From: Rhodanobacter sp. DHB23
GTDB taxonomy: Bacteria; Pseudomonadota; Gammaproteobacteria; Xanthomonadales; Rhodanobacteraceae
DNA length: 64,000 bases
Assembly (NCBI RefSeq): GCF_014842975.1
Contig: NZ_JACYXK010000029.1
Coordinates: 1 to 64,000 of the forward strand
Reading direction: 5' to 3'
In this document: positions 36,506 through 43,163 of the stretch, one piece after another
Position numbering within the stretch: the stretch's first letter is position 1
Layout: every line of letters begins with the position of its first letter
Notes under the pieces: model-generated
What the model was told of the DNA's origin: nothing
Databases searched by the model: none
Seen by the model: the letters and a program-made list of their open reading frames with translations, nothing else
Position numbers and translations under genes: made by a program

Positions 36506-38166
36506 AGCACATTGCGCGCACGAAGCCTCCTCTCCCCCCAGGGGAGAGGGTTGGGGTGATGGGCCAACCTCGCCGCCATCCCGCATGGCCGCGCAAGGCA
36601 CTCCTAGCTCTCGCATTCGCGCTGCCCTGCACAGTCACCCTCGCTGCGCAGACCACACCTGTCGCCACAACACCCGAAGCTCGCACCTACGACCACATCC
36701 TCGACACCGTGGTCGCGCGCTACCACCTGCCGGGCATCGCGCTCGGCGTGATCGAGAACGGCAAGGTGGTCTACGTCGCCACCCGCGGCGAGACCGTCGC
36801 CGGCTCGGGGCAGAAGATCACCCCGCGCACGCTGTTCGAGATCGCCTCCAACAGCAAGGCGATGACCACCGCCCTGCTCGGCCGGCTGGTCGACCAGGGC
36901 AAGCTGCACTGGGACGACCCGGTGACGAAGTACCTGCCCGGCTTCCAGATGTACGACCCGTGGGTCACGAAGAACATGCGCGTGGCCGACCTGCTCACGC
37001 ACTCCAGCGGCCTGCCCGAGGGCGGCGGCGACCTGATGCTGTGGCCGGAGCCGAACGGCTACACCCGCGCCGACATCATCCACGGCCTGCGCTACATCAA
37101 GCCCGGCTACAGCTTCCGTTCGAAGTACGAGTACGACAACCTGCTCTACGTGGTGGCCGGCGAGGTCGCCGCCGCCGCGGGCGGCGCGCCCTACGAGACA
37201 TTGATGCATCGCGAGGTGTTCCAGCCGCTGGGTCTTTCGCGCTGCCAGGTCGGCGAGTGGAACCGCGATACCGTGGGCGACGTGGCCGCACCGCACGCGC
37301 GCGAGGACAGCCGCAACATCCCGCGGCAGTCGGACAACCCGGTCATCCCCGCCATCACCTCCGCGCCCGCCGGCGGCATCCGCTGCGACCTCGACGACAT
37401 GCTGGCCTGGGCGCGCAACTGGCTGGTGCCCACGCCGGCTCAATTGCAGTGGCTGTCGGCGGAACAGCGCCACGTGCTGCAATCGCCGCACATGCTGATC
37501 CCCGTCTCCCAACAGCGCCGCGACTGGGACAACAGCCACATCATGGCCTACGGCTACGGCTGGCGCATGACCGACGTGGACGGCACCTGGACGGTGTGGC
37601 ACACCGGCACGCTGGACGGCATGTATTCCGAACTGATGCTGCTGCCCGACCGGAAGGACGGCTTCGTCTTCCTCATCAACGGCGAGGCGGAATCCGCGCG
37701 CACCGTGCTGGGCGAGGCGCTGCTCAAGCACTTCACCAAGCCGGACGACGCGCACGACGTCACCTGGTACGCCGACGCGCAGCAACGCGCCGACGAGCAA
37801 GCCACCCGGCGCGCCGCCGCGCCCGACACCTCGAAGGCCACGCCTGTTGCACCCGCGGCCCTGGCTGCGTGGACGGGGCGCTATCGCGATCCGTGGCTGG
37901 GCGATCTCGTGTTGTGCCCGAGCGGCGAGCGCGTGCATTTCGCCGTCGCCAAGTCGCCACGGCTCAATGGCGACGTGATGCGCCTCGGCAATCGCGACCT
38001 GGTGCATTGGAGCAACCATGGCATGGACCCCGACGCGTGGCTGGACTTCCATCCCGCGCGAGACGGACAGCCCGCTACCTTGACCATGGCCAAGGTCGAC
38101 GCGCTCGGCGACTTCAGTTCCGACTACGAAGACCTGCATTTCGTGCGCACCGGGGATTGCCCATGA
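36502..38166 (+). CDS. serine hydrolase, beta-lactamase/DD-peptidase fold, exported
   Basis: A 554-aa class C beta-lactamase-related protein. Active-site motifs are S116-N-S-K119, Y211-D-N213 and H367-T-G, followed by a C-terminal DUF3471-like beta domain (about 455-555). The signal sequence is unusual: ATG 36502 (ATGA overlap with lysA) gives KPPLPPGERVGVMGQPRRHP before the hydrophobic stretch, and this segment is a translated copy of the GAGAGGG repeat. A start at ATG 36559 (MGQPRRHPAW) would give a normal signal peptide. Possible roles are D-aminopeptidase, esterase or DD-peptidase; true beta-lactamase is less likely. Confidence 0.82.
   Translation: MKHIARTKPPLPPGERVGVMGQPRRHPAWPRKALLALAFALPCTVTLAAQTTPVATTPEARTYDHILDTVVARYHLPGIALGVIENGKVVYVATRGETVAGSGQKITPRTLFEIASNSKAMTTALLGRLVDQGKLHWDDPVTKYLPGFQMYDPWVTKNMRVADLLTHSSGLPEGGGDLMLWPEPNGYTRADIIHGLRYIKPGYSFRSKYEYDNLLYVVAGEVAAAAGGAPYETLMHREVFQPLGLSRCQVGEWNRDTVGDVAAPHAREDSRNIPRQSDNPVIPAITSAPAGGIRCDLDDMLAWARNWLVPTPAQLQWLSAEQRHVLQSPHMLIPVSQQRRDWDNSHIMAYGYGWRMTDVDGTWTVWHTGTLDGMYSELMLLPDRKDGFVFLINGEAESARTVLGEALLKHFTKPDDAHDVTWYADAQQRADEQATRRAAAPDTSKATPVAPAALAAWTGRYRDPWLGDLVLCPSGERVHFAVAKSPRLNGDVMRLGNRDLVHWSNHGMDPDAWLDFHPARDGQPATLTMAKVDALGDFSSDYEDLHFVRTGDCP
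36526..36562. repeat. GAGAGGG palindrome inside the 5' end of a serine hydrolase gene
   Basis: CCTCTCCCCCCAGGGGAGAGG (split as CCTCTCCCC / GGGGAGAGG) followed by GTTGGGGTGA lies between two candidate start codons of the serine hydrolase gene. The repeat is either translated as an N-terminal extension or supplies the purine-rich ribosome site for ATG 36559. Confidence 0.75.
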
Positions 38167-38873
38167 AGCCGCTGCTGCTTGCCGCTCTGCTCGCCCTGCC
38201 GTTCGCGGCGCAAGCCGACGAACCACCGCCACAGCTCTCGCCCGCGAAAACCGCGGCGGAAGCGAACCTGGTGGACATCCGCAGCCTGGTGCCCGACATC
38301 GCCGAGGACATCAAGTACGCCGGCAGCGACAATTTCGTCGGCCGGCCGGTGGATGGTTACCTCGCGCCCAAGTGCCTGCTGCTGCGCCCCGCCGCCGAGG
38401 CGCTGGCGCGGGTCGAACACGAGCTCCGCGCACAGCACTATCGGCTGAGATTGTGGGACTGCTACCGACCCGCTCGCGCGGTGGCCGACTTCGTGCGCTG
38501 GGCACACGACCTGTCCGACCAGCGCACCAAGGCCGCCCACTATCCGGAGCTGGACAAGTCCCAACTGCTGGGCGACTACATCGCCCCCGTCTCCGGCCAC
38601 AGCCGCGGCGCCACCACCGATCTCACCATGGAACGCTGCGACACCAGCGACACGCAGTGCACGCCGCTGGACATGGGCACCGGCTTCGACTGGTTCGGCG
38701 TGCGCGCCCACACCGACGCACCCGGCATCAGCGCGGAACAACACGCCAACCGCCTGCTGCTGCGCACGGCCATGGAGCGCGAAGGCTTCCAGAACTACAC
38801 GCTGGAATGGTGGCACTACACGCTCACGCCCGAGCCCACTCCGCACACGCTGTACGACGTGCCGGTGCAATGA
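38163..38873 (+). CDS. D-alanyl-D-alanine dipeptidase (VanX/DdpX type), exported
   Basis: A 236-aa M15D zinc peptidase with a signal peptide (LLLAALLALPFAAQA). Zinc ligands and catalytic residues are in VSGHSRGATTDLT (H146, D153) and LEWWHYT (E215, H218); R102 in DCYRPARA corresponds to the VanX catalytic arginine. The enzyme splits D-Ala-D-Ala to two D-Ala. Overlap of ATGA with the previous gene indicates one operon. Here it probably frees D-Ala for nutrition, with the D-amino-acid dehydrogenase as consumer; vancomycin resistance is unlikely as no vanHA partners are present. Confidence 0.9.
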   Translation: MKPLLLAALLALPFAAQADEPPPQLSPAKTAAEANLVDIRSLVPDIAEDIKYAGSDNFVGRPVDGYLAPKCLLLRPAAEALARVEHELRAQHYRLRLWDCYRPARAVADFVRWAHDLSDQRTKAAHYPELDKSQLLGDYIAPVSGHSRGATTDLTMERCDTSDTQCTPLDMGTGFDWFGVRAHTDAPGISAEQHANRLLLRTAMEREGFQNYTLEWWHYTLTPEPTPHTLYDVPVQ

Positions 38874-38904
38874 ACGCTACACCCTTGCCACACTTCACAC
38901 GATT

Positions 38905-39017
38905 GAATCCCTCTCCCTCCGGGAGAGGGTACCGACAGGCGGGAGAGGGTTCGGGCGAAGCGCAACGCCCAACTCCGCCCGAACCCTCACCCCACCCCCT
39001 CTCCCGGCGGGAGAGGA
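38905..39017. repeat. compound GAGAGGG repeat cluster
   Basis: Between vanX-like and the second serine hydrolase, CCCTCTCCCTCCGGGAGAGG (from about 38910) and CCCCTCTCCCGGCGGGAGAG (about 38996-39015) are two hairpins. Between them AGGGTTCGGGCG (38946-38957) pairs with CGCCCGAACCCT (about 38976-38987). The whole 173-bp gap folds and contains no gene. Confidence 0.78.
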
Positions 39018-39046
39018 GCTCAAGCTTCAGCGCCCGGAGAACCGCC

Positions 39047-40102
39047 ATGCGCCTCGCCGCCACCCTCGTCGCATCGATGTTCGCCGCCAGCACCGCAAGC
39101 GCCTCCACCGCCGACGCCATCAACCACGCCAACCAGCTGATGCAGCCCTACACCGGCGACGTGCCCGGTGCCGCGCTGCTGGTCATCAAGGACGGCAAGC
39201 CGCTGATCGACCGCGGCTACGGCATGGCAGACCTTGAACGGCACGTCGCCGCCACGTCCGCCACCGATTACCGCCTCGCCTCGGTCACCAAGCAGTTCAC
39301 CGCCGCCGCGATCCTGCTGCTGGCGCAGGACGGCAAGCTCAGGCTCGACGATTCGATCCGCCACTGGCTACCCGTGCTGCCCGCCTTCACCGACCAGGTG
39401 ACGCTGCGCGAACTGCTCAGCCACACCGGCGGCCTGCTCGATTACGAAGACCTGGTGCCGCCCGGCCGTACCGCTCAGCTCAACGACGACGACGTGCTGC
39501 ACATGGTCGCCGCCACCACGCACGGCTACTTCCCGCCCGGTACTTCCTATCGCTACAGCAACACCGGCTACGTGCTGCTCGGCTTGGTGGTGGAAAAGTC
39601 GTCCGGCCAGCACCTGCAGGATTTCCTCGCACAGCGGATCTTCCAACCGCTGCACATGGACCACACCCTGCTCTACGTGCACGACGCCAAGAACGTACCG
39701 AACCGCGCCTATGGCTACAGCGAGACCGACGGCCACTGGCAGCGCACCGACCAGGACCTCACCAGCGCCACGCGCGGCGACGGCGGCATCTATTCGAACA
39801 TCGACGATCTCGCGAAGTGGGATGCCGCGCTCTACGACGACCGCCTGCTCAGCGACACCTCGCGCAAGCTCGCCTTCAGCCCGCACGTGAAAGTCGTTGG
39901 CGAGCCGTACGAAGCCAGCTACGGCTTCGGCTGGCGCATCACCGGCGACACGCTGTGGCATTCCGGCGAGAGCATCGGCTTCCGCAACGTGATCGTGCGC
40001 TGGCCGAAGCAGCACCTCACGGTGATCCTGCTCAGCAACCGCAACGACCCCGAGCCCTACCGCACCGTGCTGGCGATTGCCGAACCGTTCCTGCAACACT
40101 GA
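39047..40102 (+). CDS. serine hydrolase, beta-lactamase family, exported
   Basis: A 351-aa protein with a signal peptide (LAATLVASMFAASTASA). The three family motifs are S79-V-T-K82, Y170-S-N172 and a late HSG in LWHSGESIGF. No C-terminal accessory domain is present, unlike the other copy at 36502. It is likely a periplasmic peptidase or esterase of the AmpH/EstB-like group. CCGGAGA lies 6 nt before the ATG at 39047. It is separated from vanX-like by a repeat cluster, so its expression could differ from the upstream genes. Confidence 0.85.
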   Translation: MRLAATLVASMFAASTASASTADAINHANQLMQPYTGDVPGAALLVIKDGKPLIDRGYGMADLERHVAATSATDYRLASVTKQFTAAAILLLAQDGKLRLDDSIRHWLPVLPAFTDQVTLRELLSHTGGLLDYEDLVPPGRTAQLNDDDVLHMVAATTHGYFPPGTSYRYSNTGYVLLGLVVEKSSGQHLQDFLAQRIFQPLHMDHTLLYVHDAKNVPNRAYGYSETDGHWQRTDQDLTSATRGDGGIYSNIDDLAKWDAALYDDRLLSDTSRKLAFSPHVKVVGEPYEASYGFGWRITGDTLWHSGESIGFRNVIVRWPKQHLTVILLSNRNDPEPYRTVLAIAEPFLQH

Positions 40103-40126
40103 CGCATCCATCGGGACACTGCATCC

Positions 40127-40954
40127 ATGCATGCCTCACACGACACGCCGCGCCGCCGCTTCGCCTTCATCCGCCTTGCCGCGTTGCTGGTCGCGCCCAT
40201 GCTGCTCGCCGCCTGCGCCAGCGCACCGCCGCGCAATCCGCTGGCGACCTGGATGCCGTCGCCGAACTACGACACCCGCCGGCCCGTGCTGATCGTGTTG
40301 CACTTCACCGACGAGCACTCCGCGCAGGAGGCGTTGGATACCCTGCGCACGCGCAACAGCGGCGGCCCGGTAAGCGCGCACTACCTGATCGGCAGCGACG
40401 GCCACATCTACCAGTTGGTGCCCGACCAGTTGCGCGCATGGCAGGCGGGACCGGGACGCTGGGGCACCATCACCGACCTCAACTCCGCCTCCATCGGCAT
40501 CGAGCTGGACAACGACGGCCACTCGCCGTTCGCACAGCCGCAGATCGCCAGCCTGCTGCACCTGCTGGGCGACCTCACCACGCGGTTGCACATCCCGCCC
40601 ACGCAGATCATCGGCCACGAGGACCTCGCGCCCGGGCGCAAGGACGACCCCGGCCCGCTGTTCCCGTGGCAGCAACTCGCCGAAGCCGGCTTCGGTCGCT
40701 GGCCTAGCGGCCCGCTGTGCGACCCGCCGCCCGGCTTCGACCCGTGGATGGCGATGGCCGTGGTCGGCTACGCGCTGGACGACCGCACCGCCGCCGTGCA
40801 GTCCTTCCACCACCACTTCCGCGGCATGGAAGGCGACACGCTGGACGCGCAGGACCTGCGCATCCTCTACAACCTCGCACAGCAGATCGAGCCGACCACG
40901 AACACCTGCACCGCACCGTCATCGCCGGCGCAGGCGCCGGCCGGTCAAGGCTGA
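40127..40954 (+). CDS. N-acetylmuramoyl-L-alanine amidase, AmpD/AmiD-like lipoprotein
   Basis: A 275-aa Amidase_2 (PGRP-fold) enzyme with a lipobox LLAAC (Cys30), so likely anchored in the outer membrane like AmiD. Zinc and catalytic residues are H59 in IVLHFTD, E126 in IGIELDNDG, H164 in IIGHEDLAPGRK and D174 in KDDPG. A C-terminal peptidoglycan-binding-like helical part follows (about 205-260, DPWMAMAVVGYALDD). It would release stem peptides from MurNAc or anhydroMurNAc, feeding the other enzymes of the cluster. Its 3' end overlaps the convergent gene by 10 bp. Confidence 0.9.
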   Translation: MHASHDTPRRRFAFIRLAALLVAPMLLAACASAPPRNPLATWMPSPNYDTRRPVLIVLHFTDEHSAQEALDTLRTRNSGGPVSAHYLIGSDGHIYQLVPDQLRAWQAGPGRWGTITDLNSASIGIELDNDGHSPFAQPQIASLLHLLGDLTTRLHIPPTQIIGHEDLAPGRKDDPGPLFPWQQLAEAGFGRWPSGPLCDPPPGFDPWMAMAVVGYALDDRTAAVQSFHHHFRGMEGDTLDAQDLRILYNLAQQIEPTTNTCTAPSSPAQAPAGQG

Positions 40955-41601
40955 ACCAGCACGCTCGCGGTGTAGCTCTCCACCACCAGACTGAAAGGCT
41001 GGTTGTCCTGCGTGTACAGCAAGGCGCGGTGCTGCAGCACGTGGGATGGAATCGCCAATGGCTGCCTGCTTGCCGGCGGCAAGGTGGCACCGCTATCCCA
41101 GCCTTGCGGCAACGGCGACCACAACAGCTCGGCGGAGAGCGTCTGGCGATGGAAGTGCAGCGGCTGCACCACCTTGCCGAACGGCACGTCGGTGGTGTCG
41201 AGCTGCCGGTTCATCGTCGCCGTCAGTCGCGACGGCACATACCAGTTGTCGGCATCGGAAAGCACAACGTTGCCGCAGGCCAGCTGCACGCGGCGATAGC
41301 GCACCGGCTCATCCGCACCGATGCCGAGCAGCGTGCGCCCATCCGGCGGCAGCGGCTTGTCCGCGCCCTGCACGCGATGCGCCACGATTTTCGCCTGCGT
41401 CGCCAGATGATGCGCGCCGCACCAGTGCTCCAGGGTCAACGTGGCGCTGGGATGGCTCAGCAACTCGGCGTTGAGCGTCTGCAATTCGGCCAGCGCCTGC
41501 GTGCGCGCAAGTGGCGTGTCCGGCCAGCCGTCACGCGCGGAGGCGACTGGCGCGACCACCAGCGCCAACGCAACGCATGCAACAAGGTTCCGCGAACGCA
41601 T
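40945..41601 (-). CDS. exported protein, remotely chorismate-lyase-like
   Basis: A 218-aa protein with a signal peptide (VACVALALVVAPVASA). I do not recognise the family with certainty. The segment RYRRVQLACGNVVLSDADNW followed by YVPSRLTATMNRQL and TTDVPFGKVV resembles the UbiC/UTRA fold pattern (R-x-x-L-x-C, then VP-x-x-L, then TPLG), but export is unusual for a chorismate lyase. It starts 4 bp after the trpE stop, same strand, so it may be co-transcribed with trpE, itself a chorismate-using enzyme. The function should be regarded as unknown. Confidence 0.55.
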   Translation of the reverse strand: MRSRNLVACVALALVVAPVASARDGWPDTPLARTQALAELQTLNAELLSHPSATLTLEHWCGAHHLATQAKIVAHRVQGADKPLPPDGRTLLGIGADEPVRYRRVQLACGNVVLSDADNWYVPSRLTATMNRQLDTTDVPFGKVVQPLHFHRQTLSAELLWSPLPQGWDSGATLPPASRQPLAIPSHVLQHRALLYTQDNQPFSLVVESYTASVLVQP

Positions 41602-41605
41602 GCGC

Positions 41606-43081
41606 CTACAGCCCCTTCGCCGCCTGCGCCACGGCGCGGAACAGCGCGCGGCCCTTGTTCATCGTCTCCTCCCACTCGGCAGCGGGATCGGAGTCGTAGA
41701 CAATGCCGGCGCCGGCCTGCACGTGCAGGCGGCCGTCCTGGATCACCGCGGTACGGATCGCGATGGCAGTGTCGGCGTCGCCCCACCAGCCGATCCAGCC
41801 GATCGCGCCGGCATAGATATTGCGCTTGTACGGCTCCAGCTCCTGGATGATTTCCAGCGCGCGGATCTTCGGCGCGCCACTGAGCGTGCCCGCCGGGAAG
41901 GTGGCCTTGAGTACGTCCATGTAGCTCAGGTTGGGCTTCGCCGTGCCCTGTACCTGCGAGACGATGTGCATCACGTGCGAGTAACGCTCGATCGCGAACG
42001 ATTCGCTCACTTCCACCGTGCCGGTCTCACTGATCCGGCCGATGTCGTTGCGGCCGAGGTCGATCAACATCACGTGCTCGGCGCGTTCCTTGGGATCGGC
42101 CAGCAGCTCGGCTTCCAACGCCTGGTCTTCTTCCTCAGTGGCGCCGCGCTTGCGCGTGCCGGCGAGCGGGCGCACCAGCACCTTGCCGTCCTTCAGCCGC
42201 GCGAGGATCTCCGGCGAGGAACCCACGATCTGCGTGCCGCCGAGATCAACGAAGTACATGTAGGGCGAGGGATTGAGTGCACGCAGTGCGCGGTACACGT
42301 CCACCGGCCGCGCGTTGAAGCCCACGCTCAGGCGCTGCGAGGGCACCACCTGGAAGATGTCGCCGGCGCGGATGTATTCCTTCGCGCGCTCGACCATCGC
42401 CTCGAATTCCTCCTTGGTGAAGGAGGAAGTGAAATCGCCCTCGTCCAGTGCCACCGACTGCGTAAGCTGCGGATACGCCGCGCCGCCCTGGCGCAACCGA
42501 TGCACCAGTGCATCCAGGCGGCGCTGCGCGGCGGCATAGGCCTGCGGCTGCGACGGATCCGCGTGCACGATCAGGTACAGCCGGCCCTTGAGGTTGTCGA
42601 ACACCGCGACTTCCTCGGCCAGCATCAGCAGCACATCGGGCGTGCCCAGTTCATCGGCGCGATCCCACTGCGCTAGGCGCGGTTCGATATAGCCGATGGT
42701 CTCGAAACCGAAATAGCCGACCAGGCCGCCACTGAACGCAGGCAACTGCGGCAGGCGCGGCACGTCGTACTGCTGGCGCAGCGTTTCGATCTCGGCAAGC
42801 GGATCGGCCACGTGACGACGCTCGGTGACCTCGCCCGAATCCTCCACCTCCAGTTCGTGCCCGCGCAACCGGTACACGCGCTTCGCCGGCAGCCCGATGA
42901 TGGAATAACGACCCCAGGTAGCGCCGCCCTCGACCGATTCGAACAGGAAGGTGTACGGGCCATCGGCCAGCTTCAGGTACACCGACAGCGGCGTGTCGAG
43001 GTCGGAAAACACCTCGCGCACCAGCGGAATGCGGGTGTGGCCCTGCGCAGCCAGCGCGTCGAAGTCGCTACGGGAGATCAC
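41606..43081 (-). CDS. trpE: anthranilate synthase component I
   Basis: Makes anthranilate from chorismate with TrpG. The 491-aa chorismate-utilising enzyme shows the N-terminal LLES-like FLFESVEGGATWGRYSIIG (tryptophan feedback site region), GDIFQVVPSQRLSVGF, NPSPYMYFVDLGGTQIVGSS, RPLAGTRKRGATEEED, DLGRNDIGRISETGTVEV and the C-terminal QAGAGIVYDSDPAAEWEET. ATG 43081 begins MISRSDFDALAAQG. It is separated from trpGDC by the peptidoglycan cluster. Upstream lies TATGGACGTCCAT (43141-43153), a short palindrome of unknown role. Confidence 0.98.
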   Translation of the reverse strand: MISRSDFDALAAQGHTRIPLVREVFSDLDTPLSVYLKLADGPYTFLFESVEGGATWGRYSIIGLPAKRVYRLRGHELEVEDSGEVTERRHVADPLAEIETLRQQYDVPRLPQLPAFSGGLVGYFGFETIGYIEPRLAQWDRADELGTPDVLLMLAEEVAVFDNLKGRLYLIVHADPSQPQAYAAAQRRLDALVHRLRQGGAAYPQLTQSVALDEGDFTSSFTKEEFEAMVERAKEYIRAGDIFQVVPSQRLSVGFNARPVDVYRALRALNPSPYMYFVDLGGTQIVGSSPEILARLKDGKVLVRPLAGTRKRGATEEEDQALEAELLADPKERAEHVMLIDLGRNDIGRISETGTVEVSESFAIERYSHVMHIVSQVQGTAKPNLSYMDVLKATFPAGTLSGAPKIRALEIIQELEPYKRNIYAGAIGWIGWWGDADTAIAIRTAVIQDGRLHVQAGAGIVYDSDPAAEWEETMNKGRALFRAVAQAAKGL

Positions 43082-43163
43082 GGACGGACGATCCAGACGG
43101 GGACGGATTGCACACGATAGCAGGGCGGCGCGGGTTTACGTATGGACGTCCATCCCGTGGCCG

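Noticed and set aside
38163-38873. Vancomycin-resistance gene
   Set aside because: Although VanX-like, there is no vanH/vanA partner and the neighbours are wall-peptide enzymes, so a nutritional or recycling role is more likely.
36502-40102. True beta-lactamases
   Set aside because: The SxxK, YxN and HxG motifs are shared by DD-peptidases, esterases and aminopeptidases of this fold, and the first protein carries a DUF3471-like tail not found in resistance enzymes.
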